Source of the DNA: Paraburkholderia metrosideri
GTDB taxonomy: Bacteria > Pseudomonadota > Gammaproteobacteria > Burkholderiales > Burkholderiaceae
Assembly: GCF_904848625.1 (NCBI RefSeq)
Contig: NZ_CAJHCP010000003.1
Location: 248,001-312,000, forward strand
Direction of reading: 5' to 3'
Length of the DNA: 64,000 bases
A program made the position numbers and the translations under genes. Positions 37,001 to 46,827 of the stretch are shown here, piece by piece. Every line of letters begins with the position of its first letter. The first letter of the stretch is position 1. The notes under the pieces are model-generated. The model did no database searches, had not been told where the DNA came from, and saw only the letters and a program-made list of their open reading frames with translations.

Positions 37001-37308
37001 TGGCCTCACGTTATGCGGCACTGGTGTCGGACAAGAAACTGCGCAAGCACGTGTTCGAGCGGATCGTCGCCGAATGGGAGCGCACGTCGAAGGTGTTGTC
37101 GGAGATCACCGGCAAGAACGAACGGCTCGCGGAAAACCCGCTGCTCGCCCGGTCGATCAAGAACCGCTTCCCGTATCTCGATCCGCTGAATCACTTGCAG
37201 GTGGAACTGCTCAAGCGTCACCGCGCGGGCGATACCAATGCGCGCGTGCGGCGCGGGATTCATCTGAGCATCAACGGGATTGCGGCGGGGTTGCGTAATA
37301 CGGGTTGA
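34069..37308 (+). CDS. ppc: Phosphoenolpyruvate carboxylase with long basic N-terminal extension
   Basis: This enzyme carboxylates PEP to oxaloacetate and so refills the TCA cycle. The catalytic His is His289 in [17 protein letters not shown] begins at 725, and [14 protein letters not shown] begins at 763. The chain ends I-A-A-G-L-R-N-T-G, the conserved C-terminus that forms part of the active and inhibitor sites. At 1079 residues it is about 150-200 longer than E. coli PEPC. The excess is mainly residues 1-145, rich in Ala, Lys and Pro (K-A-A-K-A, K-P-A-K-P-A-K patterns) like a histone H1 tail. The GTG start has TGAGGAAA upstream. Homology begins near D-H-P-L-F-Q-D. Confidence 0.97.
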   Translation: MTSSGSARPARRNTASPNARTADAAAAPSAPAAAGAADASSTTVKRPGKNAQAAKASKAAKASTPVKPAKPAKTVKADKASQANQAASVKKPAKAASTKIKVVATDAAAPKAAKAAKAPKLQAVSTENAAPVSASAAAPKGNGRTREDKDHPLFQDIRYLGRLLGDVLREQEGDEVFDVVETIRQTAVRFRREDDNAAAQTLDKKLRSLSPEQTVSVVRAFSYFSHLANIAEDRHRNRRHRIHALAGSTSQPGTIAHALERLVEANAAATPVLQQFFNDALIVPVLTAHPTEVQRKSILDAQHDVARLLAERDQQLTERERAHNEAMLRARVTSLWQTRMLRDSRLSVADEIENALSYYRATFLEEIPALYTDIEEALKEHGIDARLPPFFQMGSWIGGDRDGNPNVTAETLENAITRQAAVIFEHYMEQVHKLGAELSVSNLLAGASDALKELADISPDQSPHRTDEPYRRALIGMYTRLAASARVRLGEGSVPVRSAGRGAAPVRAKPYDDSSEFARDLHVLIDSLAEHHGAPLAAPRLSPLARAAEVFGFHLASIDLRQSSDIHEAVIAELLKRAGVEDDYAALSEQDKLTVLLAELAQPRALRLPYTEYSDLVKSELGVLEEARVTREKFGARAVRNYIISHTETVSDLVEVMLLQKETGLLHGRLGDVNDPARAGLMVIPLFETIPDLRNAPHIMRDLIALPGVDALIEHQGNEQEVMLGYSDSNKDGGFLTSNWELYRAELALVSLFNERGVTLRLFHGRGGTVGRGGGPTYQAILSQPPGTVDGQIRLTEQGEVIASKFGNPDIGRRNLETVVAATLEASLLPHGNAPAELPAFEETMQQLSDAAMASYRALVYETPGFKEYFFESTPIAEIAELNIGSRPASRKLQDPKQRKIEDLRAIPWGFSWGQCRLLLTGWYGFGSAVAAHLDSAPSDAERARRLTLLKKMHKSWPFFSNLLSNMDMVLAKTDLAVASRYAALVSDKKLRKHVFERIVAEWERTSKVLSEITGKNERLAENPLLARSIKNRFPYLDPLNHLQVELLKRHRAGDTNARVRRGIHLSINGIAAGLRNTG

Positions 37309-37370
37309 GTTTGGCTGACCCTGTCAGGCGGTGCGTTTTTTTGCCGCCTGAAGTCAAAGTGATGTGTTGC

Positions 37371-37405
37371 GGCGGGGTACCGGGTTCGGTATCCCGCCGT
37401 TTTTC
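37371..37405 (+). terminator. Rho-independent terminator of ppc
   Basis: GGCGGGG-TACC pairs with GGTA-TCCCGCC around GGGTTC, and TTTTT follows. A second hairpin, CAGGCGG/CCGCCTG (37324-37350), just before it may add to termination. Confidence 0.8.
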
Positions 37406-37432
37406 ATGCCGCCGCGCTTTCGCGCAGCGCGC

Positions 37433-38185
37433 TCAATGCGCTTCGACCATCAACGCGTCGAGCTTGAATGAGCCGTCGTCCTGCACGTCGAAATACTCAC
37501 GCACTTCGTCGGGCGCACTGCTCCACAGCGAACGGATCGCCACCACGCGCGGCTCCGGCGTGCGCATCCGCGCGACCCACGAACTGAACTCGATGTCGAT
37601 CCGCCACGTCTCGCGAATCGATGCGTTGAATCCGGCCGCTTCGAACAACGCGACCCATTCGTCGGCGCGGTAATCGCGGATATGCGAGCCGTCGCGCAAC
37701 ACTTCGATGGCCTGGATATGCGTGTCGAGCAACGGATGATCGGCGCCCGCGATATCGATGAACAACACTTTGCCGCCTGGCTTCAGCACGCGCCGCACTT
37801 CGGCCAATGCGAGCGGCACGTCGTGCCAGTGATGCGCGCTCATCCGGCTGATCACCCAGTCGAACGAATCATCGTCGAACGGCAGCGTTTCGGCCGCGCC
37901 CTGCTGCGTGCGGATGTTGGCGAGGCCGCGCTCCTTCGCCGCGCCTTCGACTGTTGCCAGCATTGGCGGCGCGATGTCGTACGCGACGACTTCTTTAGCG
38001 TGCGGTGCGACCGCGAAACTCGCGTGCCCCGCGCCGCAACCCATGTCGAGCACCGTCGCCCCCGGCGTCGCGGCGATCGATTCGGCCAGCGTCCGCAGAT
38101 CGGCGCCGGTGGCATGGGTCTGACTCGTCAAATAGGCGGCAGCGGTCGAGCCGAAGGCGTCGGCAACCTGATCGTGATGCTTCAT
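37433..38185 (-). CDS. Class I SAM-dependent methyltransferase
   Basis: A 250-residue cytoplasmic methyltransferase. SAM-binding motif I is V-L-D-M-G-C-G-A-G-H at residues 45-54. The acidic residue of motif II is in V-V-A-Y-D-I-A. Motif IV is D-W-V-I-S-R-M-S-A-H-H-W, and L-K-P-G-G-K-V-L-F-I-D is motif VI. The layout resembles UbiE/YcgJ-type enzymes. Substrate unknown. The gene converges on ppc and is divergent from the XRE regulator gene, which may control it. Confidence 0.9.
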   Translation of the reverse strand: MKHHDQVADAFGSTAAAYLTSQTHATGADLRTLAESIAATPGATVLDMGCGAGHASFAVAPHAKEVVAYDIAPPMLATVEGAAKERGLANIRTQQGAAETLPFDDDSFDWVISRMSAHHWHDVPLALAEVRRVLKPGGKVLFIDIAGADHPLLDTHIQAIEVLRDGSHIRDYRADEWVALFEAAGFNASIRETWRIDIEFSSWVARMRTPEPRVVAIRSLWSSAPDEVREYFDVQDDGSFKLDALMVEAH

Positions 38186-38356
38186 GGGGAGGCTCCGGTT
38201 ATAGGTGCGGTTTTTTGCGCGGCGATCGTTGCAAGTCGCGCTGGAAGGCGTTTTGCCGTTCCAGCCGCTACAATAGAGCCCGGCGGGTACCAGTACAAGT
38301 TAAGCAATTATTCTGGTATCTCTATTACCCCTCACGTGCCGCCCGATCAAAACAAA

Positions 38357-39181
38357 ATGACCACGCCGCCTTCCGCAGGTTCTTCCAGCGACCACCCGCC
38401 GCCGCTCGACGCCACGCCGGCCCGCGCGCTCGGCGACTTTATCCGCGCGCATCGCGAACGGCTGTCGCCGCAAGCGGTCGGTCTGCCGCCCGGTCCGCGC
38501 CGCCGCACGCCGGGCTTACGGCGCGAAGAAGTCGCGCAACTGTGCGGCGTGAGCCCGACCTGGTACACGTGGATCGAGCAAGGGCGCCCCGTCTCCGCTT
38601 CCGCCGACGCACTCGCGCGGATCGCCGTCGCGCTGCAACTGTCGCGCGCCGAGCGGGCCTATCTGTTCGAACTGGCTGCCCAACGCGACCCTGCCGAGCC
38701 CGACCCGACCGCCGCCGACGCCCCCGCCACGCTGCTGGAAACCGTGCAACTGGTAAACGCGCCCGCCTACGTGCTCGATCGGCAGTGGAATGCGCTGGCC
38801 TGGAACGGGCGCGCCGCCGACCTGTTCGTCGGCTGGCTGGACGGCACGCATGACCGCAACCTGCTGCGTTACACGTTCACCGAACCCGCCGCGCGCGAGT
38901 TGATCGTCGATTGGGAAATCCGCGCGCGACGGCTCGCCGCCGAATTCCGCGCCGACTCGATCCGCCATCTGAGCGACGCGCCCACGCGCGGACTGATCGA
39001 CTCGCTTGCCGCCGCGAGCGACGCGTTCGCGCGCTTCTGGGCGTCGCAAGACGTGGGGGGCCGCGAGGGCGGACGGCGCGAGTTCAACCATCCGCGCGAA
39101 GGCCGCGTCGTCTACGATCAGATCACGTTCAAGCCCGCGCATCGCGAAGACCTGAAGCTGGTCGTGCTGGTGCGTGAATAG
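38357..39181 (+). CDS. XRE-family regulator with MmyB-like ligand domain
   Basis: A 274-residue regulator. Residues about 22-90 form a helix-turn-helix of the kind [19 protein letters not shown] with [10 protein letters not shown], highly conserved in this subfamily. Residues 115-270 are a PAS-like MmyB domain with N-A-L-A-W-N, F-N-H-P and D-L-K-L-V-V-L at the end. Such regulators typically control one adjacent divergent gene, here the methyltransferase. The start at 38357 lies in an A-rich leader; the open frame upstream is antisense to the methyltransferase and is not used. Confidence 0.9.
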   Translation: MTTPPSAGSSSDHPPPLDATPARALGDFIRAHRERLSPQAVGLPPGPRRRTPGLRREEVAQLCGVSPTWYTWIEQGRPVSASADALARIAVALQLSRAERAYLFELAAQRDPAEPDPTAADAPATLLETVQLVNAPAYVLDRQWNALAWNGRAADLFVGWLDGTHDRNLLRYTFTEPAARELIVDWEIRARRLAAEFRADSIRHLSDAPTRGLIDSLAAASDAFARFWASQDVGGREGGRREFNHPREGRVVYDQITFKPAHREDLKLVVLVRE

Positions 39182-39318
39182 CCGCGTGGCCGGCGGCGGC
39201 TTTAAGCCCTCCGGCCAGTGTTAAAATCCCTGTCTTTCCTCGCTTCGGCGGCACCCTTGCACGGCATATGACGTGCATTCGCGCCGTCAGCCTCCTCACT
39301 GCTCAACTGCCCAACACC

Positions 39319-40725
39319 ATGACGTCCCAACTGCACAAAAAAGGCGAAGCCTGGTCGGCTCGCTTCTCGGAGCCGATGTCGGAGCTCGTCAAACGCTACA
39401 CGTCGTCGGTCTTCTTCGACAAGCGTCTGGCGCTCGTCGATATCGAAGGGTCGCTCGCGCACGCCTCGATGCTGGCCGCGCAGAAGATCATCGCCGCCGA
39501 CGACCTCGCCGCCATCCAGCGCGGCATGGCGCAGATCAAGGGCGAGATTGAGCGAGGCGAGTTCGAGTGGCAACTCGATCTGGAAGACGTTCACCTGAAC
39601 ATCGAAGCGCGCCTGACTGCACTGATCGGCGATGCCGGCAAGCGCCTGCATACCGGCCGTTCGCGTAACGACCAGGTCGCGACCGACATCCGCCTGTGGC
39701 TGCGCGGCGAGATCGACCGGATCGGCGGACTGCTGACCGAACTGCGCACCGCGCTGCTCGACATGGCGGAAAAGAACGCGTCGACCATCATGCCCGGCTT
39801 CACGCATTTGCAGGTTGCTCAGCCGGTCACGTTCGGTCATCACCTGATGGCCTACGTCGAAATGTTTTCGCGCGACGCCGAGCGCATGATTGACTGCCGC
39901 AAGCGCGTGAATCGTCTGCCGCTGGGCGCGGCGGCGCTCGCCGGCACCAGCTATCCGATCGACCGTCACGCCGTGGCGAAGACGCTCGGCTTCGACGGCA
40001 TTTGCGCGAACTCGCTCGACGCCGTGTCCGACCGCGACTTCGCTATCGAATTCACGGCCGCGTCGGCGCTCGTGATGACGCATGTGTCGCGCTTCTCCGA
40101 AGAACTCGTGCTGTGGATGAGCCCGCGCGTCGGCTTCATCGATCTGGCTGACCGCTTCTGCACCGGCTCGTCGATCATGCCGCAGAAGAAGAACCCGGAC
40201 GTGCCCGAACTCGCGCGCGGCAAGACCGGTCGCGTGAACGGTCACCTGATCGCGCTGCTGACGCTGATGAAGGGCCAGCCGCTCGCGTACAACAAGGACA
40301 ATCAGGAAGACAAGGAACCGCTGTTCGATACCGTCGACACGGTCGCCGACACGCTGCGCATCTTCGCTGAAATGGTCGCCGGTATTTCGGTGAAGCCGCA
40401 AGCGATGCGCGACGCCGCGTTGCAAGGCTTCTCGACGGCTACCGACCTCGCCGACTATCTGGTCAAGCGCGGTTTGCCGTTCCGTGATGCACACGAAGCG
40501 GTGGCGTTGGCGGTTCGTATCTGCGCAGATCGCGGCTGCGATCTGGCGGATCTGACGCTCGAAGAAATGCGTGCTGAATTGCCGAACGTTGCGCATCTGA
40601 TCGGCGACGATGTGTTCTCGTATCTGACGCTGGAAGGGTCGGTGGCGAGCCGCAATCATCCGGGCGGCACTGCGCCAGAGCAGGTGCTGGCGGCAGTGAA
40701 GGCTGCGCGGGCGGGGTTGAAGTAA
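39319..40725 (+). CDS. argH: Argininosuccinate lyase
   Basis: A 468-residue enzyme of the last step of arginine synthesis, cleaving argininosuccinate to arginine and fumarate. The fumarase/aspartase superfamily signature [12 protein letters not shown] lies at residues 283-294 with the catalytic serine loop. Other family segments are [14 protein letters not shown] and T-H-L-Q-V-A-Q-P-V. The start is [12 protein letters not shown]; an upstream ATG at 39268 adds residues not seen in the family. A possible -10 (TAAAAT, about 39220) lies 100 bases upstream. It is a single gene ending in a terminator. Confidence 0.97.
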   Translation: MTSQLHKKGEAWSARFSEPMSELVKRYTSSVFFDKRLALVDIEGSLAHASMLAAQKIIAADDLAAIQRGMAQIKGEIERGEFEWQLDLEDVHLNIEARLTALIGDAGKRLHTGRSRNDQVATDIRLWLRGEIDRIGGLLTELRTALLDMAEKNASTIMPGFTHLQVAQPVTFGHHLMAYVEMFSRDAERMIDCRKRVNRLPLGAAALAGTSYPIDRHAVAKTLGFDGICANSLDAVSDRDFAIEFTAASALVMTHVSRFSEELVLWMSPRVGFIDLADRFCTGSSIMPQKKNPDVPELARGKTGRVNGHLIALLTLMKGQPLAYNKDNQEDKEPLFDTVDTVADTLRIFAEMVAGISVKPQAMRDAALQGFSTATDLADYLVKRGLPFRDAHEAVALAVRICADRGCDLADLTLEEMRAELPNVAHLIGDDVFSYLTLEGSVASRNHPGGTAPEQVLAAVKAARAGLK

Positions 40726-40802
40726 TACGGGCTTCTTTCAGTTGAGGTGAATGACGAGCTTGCTTTGACGGCCTGCTCGTTGCTGCTGATTGAAGACAAG
40801 GG

Positions 40803-40836
40803 AAAGGCGGACTCATTGAGGGTTCGCCTTTTTTAT
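40803..40836 (+). terminator. Rho-independent terminator of argH
   Basis: AAAGGCG pairs with CGCCTTT across a 16-base arm that can extend by GAACTC-like pairing, followed by TTTTTT-ATT. It lies about 80 bases after the argH stop. Confidence 0.75.
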
Positions 40837-41096
40837 TGGGCGGCGAAACGGTGTACGGGGTAGGCGACGCATCGCACCAAAAAGAAAGCCCGCACGAAGT
40901 GGACGCACCCGGACCACGCCTCCACGGCGCACGCGCGATGAATGCAGGCTTGCATCCAGTTTCCCCGGTCAGACTGGATCGCATCGAGGGGAGAAACAAA
41001 ATGTGTGATGGCGCGAGCTTTGGAAGGCCATTCTTCTCAAATGGAATTCCAAAGCACTTCCATGTCGTCAGTCATGAAATCACAGCAGACTCGAAA
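40837..41096. other. Gap before tssF with a copied terminator-like segment
   Basis: AAAAAGAAAGCCCGCACGAAG at about 40880-40900 is a near-copy of the hairpin region at 43310-43330 on the other side of tssF, but with its second arm decayed. A 38-codon frame from 41001, overlapping the tssF 3' end, has a good GGGGAGAAACAAA ribosome binding site; I do not call it because nothing else supports it. Confidence 0.4.
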
Positions 41097-42560
41097 TCAG
41101 GCTGCATCCACAAGTAGCCTTATGCCCATGACGCGCGACCTGCCCGCGATGGGCGCGGACAGTTCGACGGTGAGATCGTCCCGTCCGTTGGGCTGGAGCA
41201 TCCCCGCCAGATCGCGGTTGGTCACGAGCGCGTCCGCCGACAGGTAATGACAGCCTTTGTCGTCAGGCTGTCCGTTACCGTCCACCAGCGACACCCAGGT
41301 GCGTGTCTCCGTAAAGGTGCGGTGTGTGCTGTGGCGGCGCGCATCGTTGCGATGCAGTTCGCGGCGCACGGTAAAGAAGCGCCCTTCGTCGCCCTCATCC
41401 TCGTCGTAGCGCAGGGGCGTGTGTGCGGGCCTGAACAGCAGATCGTCGGACTCTTCGGAAACCTGGCCACGCGCAAGCTGGACCGAATGCACCTCGTAAT
41501 CCAGGGGCGCGTCAGGCTCCGCGACAAGCCGGTGTCCGGACTGCTCCGGCTGGATGGCGATGCGTCGGGTCGGCAGCGGAAACAGGTTGATGACGGGCGT
41601 ACAGAACAGCGCGAAATGTGACGCGTTCACCGTATCCGCGAGAGAACCTGGCGCCTGGCGCAGCAGGACGACGATCTCGACTTCATGGCCGGCAATCGCA
41701 GCCAGCCCCTTCTGCAGTCCGGTCAGCGCGAAGAACCAGAAGCGCGCCGGACACGCGAAATATTCGTGCAGAAGGTTGTGCCCGTGAAACTTGCGCGGCA
41801 CGGCGGGCAACACGTTCTGACCTGGCTCCAGTCCCTCATGAACCACGGCATCGCGCGTGACCGCATGCAGCGGGCCGTCTCCGAACTGGCCGGGTGCGGC
41901 CATCACCGATGCCACGCCCGCAGAAAGGATCAGTTCGAACAGATGCGAAGCAGTGCGCTCATCGCCCGCCAGATACACCGGCAGCCGGTCCAGTTCCGCC
42001 AGGCTCGCGATGGAGGTGCCATTGGTGGTACGCAGCCTCAAACGTAACGCGCCGTGCGCTGGCCGACCGTCCGGCACGTACCGGTCCAGCGACGGAATGT
42101 CGGGCGGAATGCCGGTGAGCCGCGCCTGCACGATTGCAAGCGGCCAGAGCGTGACGTCCTGGCTGCTGCGGAATTCGCACACGGCGTTCTCACCCACCGG
42201 CGTGTGCGATCTGAACGCAGTGTCGCGCGGGATCAGAAAGCCGTTGCCGGCGTGACCGCTGCCGTGGCCGGGAAACACGCGGGCCACCGCCATTGCCGGG
42301 GTTGGCGAGACGTAGTTCGGGTAGACGGCTTCCAGCAGCGGTTGCGCGAACTCCGGGAATTCGTCATCAATGCGCAACTGCGTGCGCGCGAACGTCATCG
42401 CGGCGGACTGGATCAGCCGCTCGACAAACGGGTCACCCACCTCGCCCGCCTGCATGCAGAGACGGCGCGCGACTTTCGGGTGCTGCTCCGCAAACTCGCC
42501 TGCCAGTTCGCGCAAGTACAACAATTCGTCGGAGTAGCGCTGCAACAGCCGAGGGTCCAT
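41097..42560 (-). CDS. tssF: TssF, type VI secretion baseplate subunit, orphan and C-terminally truncated
   Basis: The N-terminal region is diagnostic: M-D-P-R-L-L-x-R-Y-S-D-E-L-L-Y-L-R-E-L-A-G-E-F, then P-K-V-A-R-R-L and D-P-F-V-E-R-L-I-Q-S-A-A. The family usually has about 590-630 residues. This one stops at 487, just where R-G-I-R-C-L-R-G-P-T would be expected; it reads V-M-G-I-R-L-L-V-D-A-A and ends. The C-terminal wing that contacts TssG/TssK is therefore missing. No tssE, tssG or other T6SS gene is in the window. The ATG at 42560 is chosen from the family start. The gene is probably a non-functional relic. Confidence 0.88.
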   Translation of the reverse strand: MDPRLLQRYSDELLYLRELAGEFAEQHPKVARRLCMQAGEVGDPFVERLIQSAAMTFARTQLRIDDEFPEFAQPLLEAVYPNYVSPTPAMAVARVFPGHGSGHAGNGFLIPRDTAFRSHTPVGENAVCEFRSSQDVTLWPLAIVQARLTGIPPDIPSLDRYVPDGRPAHGALRLRLRTTNGTSIASLAELDRLPVYLAGDERTASHLFELILSAGVASVMAAPGQFGDGPLHAVTRDAVVHEGLEPGQNVLPAVPRKFHGHNLLHEYFACPARFWFFALTGLQKGLAAIAGHEVEIVVLLRQAPGSLADTVNASHFALFCTPVINLFPLPTRRIAIQPEQSGHRLVAEPDAPLDYEVHSVQLARGQVSEESDDLLFRPAHTPLRYDEDEGDEGRFFTVRRELHRNDARRHSTHRTFTETRTWVSLVDGNGQPDDKGCHYLSADALVTNRDLAGMLQPNGRDDLTVELSAPIAGRSRVMGIRLLVDAA

Positions 42561-43528
42561 TCGATGGGATCCCGTTCTGTGAGGTTGGGATTCACGCGCA
42601 CACTGCTGTTGCACCCTGGCAGGCGCTGTCTCCCAGTCGGATCATTGACTGGCCATTCCGTTTTTTAGCGCTGTGACGCGCGGTCGCTTTCGGGGATGAG
42701 TATCGGAAAACGGGCAGCAAATTGTCTACCAGACAACGTTTAATATCTGTCAAATATCGACAAAAAATTCGATTCGCATACCCAAGTAATGTGGAGACGT
42801 GGCCTGCATTGAGATTGCCGTTAGCGGTCCCTTAAGATGCGCAATAGGCGGGCGCGGCTTCTTCGAACGGGGACATGTGTAGGGAACGTCAGATGTCCCC
42901 TCGGCGAAGGTAACGGCAACCACGGCGGCGACGCAACGCGCAACAAGGCCGATAAACAACCTCGCAATCATGAAAAGCACCCGGGTACGATGCGATGAAC
43001 TACGAGCGCGCCACGGCCGCGTGCGTTTCGACGTTATCGGGATTGCCGATTGCCGTTTCGCATGTGGGCCATGTCAGAACTCGCAAACCGGAGCGACTCG
43101 CAAGCGTATTACGTCGGCGGAAAGCCGCGGCTGGTGTGCGCTGCGAGAATCGGCGAGAGCCTATGGAATTTTTCGCCCACGCGCTGAAGATTGCGGGTCG
43201 CGTGAAACGCAATCAGGTCTTCAGAAATGGCGATGCGATCCTGCGGGCAAGTTCTGCCGACAGTGCGGATGAAAGTGTCGGCGACGAATCCGTTCGTTTC
43301 GACACCCAAAAGAAAGCCCGCACGAAGCGGGCTATATAAGAACTTCCACCGATGCCTCCCGAAAGAGGCAATCCGAGTGTAGGCCCGTTTTCGACGCAGA
43401 CCAATTGCCCTCATATTTCAACGCATTACAACTTGGCGCGCCGCACAAAAACGCGGGCGAACGCCAATTGCATCCAGGCGGATTTTGACTACCATCAAGT
43501 TAGTCCCTCACCGAGTTTTCCGTCGACG
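42561..43528. other. Long intergenic region
   Basis: About 970 bases. A dyad TTGTCT-ACC-AGACAA lies at 42722-42736 in an AT-rich stretch. A minus-strand frame 42750-42971 begins M-I-A-R-L-F-I-G-L-V-A-R-C-V-A-A-V-V-A-V, signal-like, but its remainder resembles no protein I know. A plus-strand frame 42995-43339 is arginine-rich and unconvincing. A terminator-like hairpin is at its right side. Confidence 0.4.
43312..43334 (-). terminator. Terminator-like hairpin
   Basis: AGCCCGC-ACGAA-GCGGGCT forms a 7-bp stem. Read on the minus strand it is followed by TTCTTTTGG. No gene upstream on that strand is convincing. A decayed copy lies at 40880-40903. Confidence 0.45.
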
Positions 43529-44062
43529 ATGCCTATCCGCACGCGTCACCTTCGCCGCCTGACCGGACGCTTTGGCGTGCCGATCTTCCCCACCCGCGGC
43601 ACGCTGTTCGCGGCGCTGACTGCGGCCGCCGCAGCCATGATCGCGGGCTGCACGATCACGCTGCCGCAGCATGAGACCGTGAGCACGCCAGTGGCCGCCG
43701 TCAACAGCGCGACACTCGATCAATATCGCGAAGCGGTGGCACGGCGCATCGTCGAACGCAATCCGTCTTATGTGCTGCGCGGCACTCCGCAAGCGATGCT
43801 GCGTTCGCTGGTGGTGGTGTCGTTCGTCGTCGATCGCGATGGACATGTGGTCACGTCGTCGGTGTATCGCACGAACGGCGACGACGAAGCCGAAGGCACC
43901 GCGCTCGCTACCCTGCGCCGCGCGTCGCCGCTGCCGCAGCCGCCCGGCAAACTGCTGAACGGGCGCGGCCAGCTAGAACTCTTCGAAGACTGGCTGTTCA
44001 ACGACAACGGCAAGTTCCAGTTGCGCGAGTTGGCTTCGCCGCAAGCGCAGAACTTCGACTGA
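43529..44062 (+). CDS. TonB C-terminal-like lipoprotein
   Basis: A 177-residue protein with a signal sequence containing lipobox M-I-A-G-C, so it is probably a lipoprotein. The region after residue 60 has the TonB-box-binding domain pattern: Y-R-E-A-V-A-R-R-I-V-E-R-N-P, then S-L-V-V-V-S-F-V-V-D-R-D-G-H-V-V, V-Y-R-T-N-G-D-D-E-A-E-G-T-A-L-A-T-L-R-R-A-S-P-L-P-Q-P-P. The V-D-x-D-G-x-V stretch and the A-S-P-L-P-x-P-P end are typical of TonB-family C-termini. The long membrane-to-domain linker of true TonB is absent, so energy transduction is doubtful. The repeat tract begins directly after its stop. Confidence 0.75.
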   Translation: MPIRTRHLRRLTGRFGVPIFPTRGTLFAALTAAAAAMIAGCTITLPQHETVSTPVAAVNSATLDQYREAVARRIVERNPSYVLRGTPQAMLRSLVVVSFVVDRDGHVVTSSVYRTNGDDEAEGTALATLRRASPLPQPPGKLLNGRGQLELFEDWLFNDNGKFQLRELASPQAQNFD

Positions 44063-44070
44063 GGGTTGAT

Positions 44071-44385
<315 letters not shown>

Positions 44386-44918
44386 CGCCCACACCCGCCT
44401 CAACAATCCTTACGTCGCCATTGCTGCGCGCCGCCCGCGCTCGCTATAATTTTCCGATTCCCTACGCCGGAACCACCCGGCCTTGGCTCACGCCGCCTGC
44501 ACACCCGCCGGCGCGGCGCGCAGCCGATTGCAGCGCTACACCGCCATCCGCGAGCCCCGTCTGCCTGATGCACGATGCAAGATGCACAACACACGCAGCC
44601 CGATGCAGCCTGACGCAACACCTGGCGCAGCCTCCGCAGCGAATGCCACGGATCACCGCGCCGCGTCGGCAACACCGTTGCCGCCCGCGAGACGTAATCC
44701 ACCTGGTTATTCCCCTGGCATGACCGTTTCGCGCGCGAACTGCGGCGATTGCCGTTGTAAGCTATCGCACCGTCGCGCTGTCACGAACGCCGCGCGGGCT
44801 TCCCGGCAAGCCCGCGACTGCCGCCAGACGCACGAACTTAAACAAAGATGCCGCCTGCCGCGCGCCGCCCGTTTCAACGCGCCGCGCCTGACAGCATCAC
44901 GACAGATGGAGACCTTGC
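44386..44918. other. Intergenic region upstream of the MFS gene
   Basis: A consensus -10 box TATAAT (44445-44450) lies 18 bases after TTGCTG (44421-44426) and could be a promoter, which would give a leader of about 460 bases for the transporter gene. No small gene in the leader is convincing. Confidence 0.4.
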
Positions 44919-46226
44919 ATGTCCACTTCGCCGATTTCCGCGGCTCAGCCCAATTCAAGCGGGCAGAACAGTAGCGCGCGGATCATTTTCGCGAGCTTTA
45001 TCGGCACCGCGATCGAGTTCTACGATTTCTACGTCTATGCGACCGCTGCCGCGCTCGTCATCGGACCGGTGTTTTTCCCGCACGGCTCGGCGACGGCGCA
45101 AGCGCTGTCGGCATTCGTCACGTTCGGCATCGCGTTCGTCGCGCGGCCGATCGGCTCGTTCCTGTTCGGTCACTTCGGCGACCGGATCGGCCGTAAATCG
45201 ACGCTGGTTGCATCGCTGCTGGTAATGGGCCTCTCGACCACGCTGATCGGCTTCGTGCCGGGCTACGACTCGATTGGCAGCCTCGCGCCGATCCTGTTGT
45301 GCGTGCTGCGCTTCGGCCAGGGGATCGGACTGGGCGGCGAATGGGGGGGCGCCGCCCTGCTCGCCACCGAAAACGCGCCAGCCGGCAAGCGCGGCTGGTT
45401 TGGCATGTTCCCGCAACTCGGGCCGTCGATCGGCTTTCTCGCGTCGAACGGTCTGTTCTTCGCGCTGGCCTTGTCGCTGAGCGACGAGCAATTCCGCACC
45501 TGGGGATGGCGCGTGCCGTTTATCGTCAGCTCGGTGCTGGTCGCGCTGGGCTTGTACGTGCGCCTGAAAATTGCCGAAACGCCGGCGTTCCAGGCCGCGA
45601 TCGAGCGCAAGGAACGCGTCAAGGTGCCCATCGCGACGCTGCTGTCGCAACACTGCATGCCGACCATCCTCGGCGCGCTTGCGATGGTCGTCTGCTACAC
45701 GCTGTTCTATAACGCGACCACGTTCTCTCTGTCGTATGGCGTATCTGTTCTGCATATTCCACGGCCGACGTTCCTTGGGCTGCTGTGCATCGCCGTCGTG
45801 TTCATGGCACTTGCTACGCCGTTGTCGGCCTGGGCGAGCGACCGCTTCGGACGCAAGCCGGTGCTGATCGTTGGGATCATCGCAGCGATCCTGTCGGGCT
45901 TCACGATGGCGCCGTTGCTCGGCAGCGGCGAAACGTCGGCGGTGCTGCTGTTCCTCGTGATCCAACTGTTCCTGATGGGCGTGACCTTCGCACCGATGGG
46001 CGCGCTGCTGCCGGAACTGTTCCCGACCAACGTGCGCTATACCGGCGCGGGCGTGTCGTACAACCTCGGCGGGATCCTGGGCGCGTCGGTCGCGCCGTAT
46101 ATCGCGCAGGTGCTCGCCGCACACGGCGGGCTGCCCTGGGTTGGCGCGTATGTGTCGGTGGCTGCGGCAGTCAGCCTGATCGGCGTGCTGTGCATGCGTG
46201 AAACGCGTGACGCAAGGTTGATGTAA
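44919..46226 (+). CDS. MFS transporter, metabolite:H+ symporter (MHS) family
   Basis: A 435-residue inner-membrane protein with twelve predicted helices. It has the MHS-type start (I-I-F-A-S-F-I-G-T-A-I-E-F-Y-D-F-Y-V-Y), the loop 2-3 motif G-H-F-G-D-R-I-G-R-K and L-R-F-G-Q-G-I-G-L-G-G-E-W-G-G-A. The second half repeats with W-A-S-D-R-F-G-R-K-P. Relatives carry shikimate, citrate, alpha-ketoglutarate or proline/betaine with protons; the substrate here is not evident. The ATG has TGGAGACCTTGC upstream. No metabolic genes flank it. Confidence 0.94.
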   Translation: MSTSPISAAQPNSSGQNSSARIIFASFIGTAIEFYDFYVYATAAALVIGPVFFPHGSATAQALSAFVTFGIAFVARPIGSFLFGHFGDRIGRKSTLVASLLVMGLSTTLIGFVPGYDSIGSLAPILLCVLRFGQGIGLGGEWGGAALLATENAPAGKRGWFGMFPQLGPSIGFLASNGLFFALALSLSDEQFRTWGWRVPFIVSSVLVALGLYVRLKIAETPAFQAAIERKERVKVPIATLLSQHCMPTILGALAMVVCYTLFYNATTFSLSYGVSVLHIPRPTFLGLLCIAVVFMALATPLSAWASDRFGRKPVLIVGIIAAILSGFTMAPLLGSGETSAVLLFLVIQLFLMGVTFAPMGALLPELFPTNVRYTGAGVSYNLGGILGASVAPYIAQVLAAHGGLPWVGAYVSVAAAVSLIGVLCMRETRDARLM

Positions 46227-46497
46227 TCTCGCGCGCCGTATAAGGCGCGCGGATCACCGCGTGACGTTCTTTGTCATTCGATGCTGCCCGGCGCGTGCAT
46301 TCCGCGCCGCGGCGGCGTTAGGTGGAACGCGTAGGCATCGGCGCTAACTCCGCCATCAGGTTCAGGCGCGCAGCGCCCGTGCCATCCAGACCACGTCGCT
46401 TTACCCCCTCCTTCCTGAGTAAATCCCCTGGACTTGCGCGTCTTTTTGACTTGCCTATACTCGACTTAATAACCCTATGGCGAGCAGGGAGGTTCAA

Positions 46498-46677
46498 ATG
46501 AACATTCACCTCAACAACGCGGATGTCGTGATGATCATCGCGCTGGCACTCCTCTGCTCGTTGCTACTGGCTTTGCGCTTTCGTCCGGCGACATGGAAGG
46601 GAATCGTCGTGGAAGCGTTAGCGGCAAACGCGGCTGCCATCGCTGCGGTAGTCGCGTTCGAAATGCTGCTGGCCTGA
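46498..46677 (+). CDS. Small hydrophobic protein (59 aa)
   Basis: The ATG has an excellent ribosome binding site (GGGAGGTTCAA). The product has two likely membrane helices: V-V-M-I-I-A-L-A-L-L-C-S-L-L-L-A-L near residues 11-27 and A-L-A-A-N-A-A-A-I-A-A-V-V-A-F near 42-56, with a short basic loop R-F-R-P between. No family is recognised. Confidence 0.65.
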   Translation: MNIHLNNADVVMIIALALLCSLLLALRFRPATWKGIVVEALAANAAAIAAVVAFEMLLA

Positions 46678-46692
46678 CGGCCTGTCGATCGC

Positions 46693-46827
46693 TTATCGAT
46701 AGTAATAGCCGCCGTGGTGGTAATAACCGCCACCGCCGTAATAGCCCGGTGCCGGGGCGACGATGCAGCCACCCAGTGCGGTTGCGAGGAGCGTGCCCGC
46801 AGCGAGAGTCAGGATCAAGCGTTTCAT
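46693..46827 (-). CDS. Small Gly/Tyr-rich lipoprotein (44 aa)
   Basis: The signal peptide M-K-R-L-I-L-T-L-A-A-G-T-L-L-A-T-A-L-G-G-C ends in a lipobox with Cys21. The mature part is only about 24 residues: I-V-A-P-A-P-G-Y-Y-G-G-G-G-Y-Y, then H-H-G-G-Y-Y-Y-R. GGAG lies six bases before the ATG. Such Gly/Tyr/His-rich mini-lipoproteins are common in Burkholderia envelopes; their function is unknown. It converges with the small membrane gene. Confidence 0.75.
   Translation of the reverse strand: MKRLILTLAAGTLLATALGGCIVAPAPGYYGGGGYYHHGGYYYR

Noticed and set aside
39202..40659. A 485-codon minus-strand frame opposite argH
   Set aside because: Antisense shadow of argH without any motif or ribosome binding site.
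41001..41117. A 38-codon frame with a good Shine-Dalgarno sequence before tssF
   Set aside because: It overlaps the 3' end of tssF antisense and shows no signal peptide, membrane helix or motif.
42995..43339. A 114-codon plus-strand frame
   Set aside because: Arg-rich, no domain, and it runs through a terminator-like hairpin.
46229..46256. Hairpin CGCGCGCC/GGCGCGCG after the MFS gene as a terminator
   Set aside because: No T-run follows on either strand, so an intrinsic terminator is not supported.
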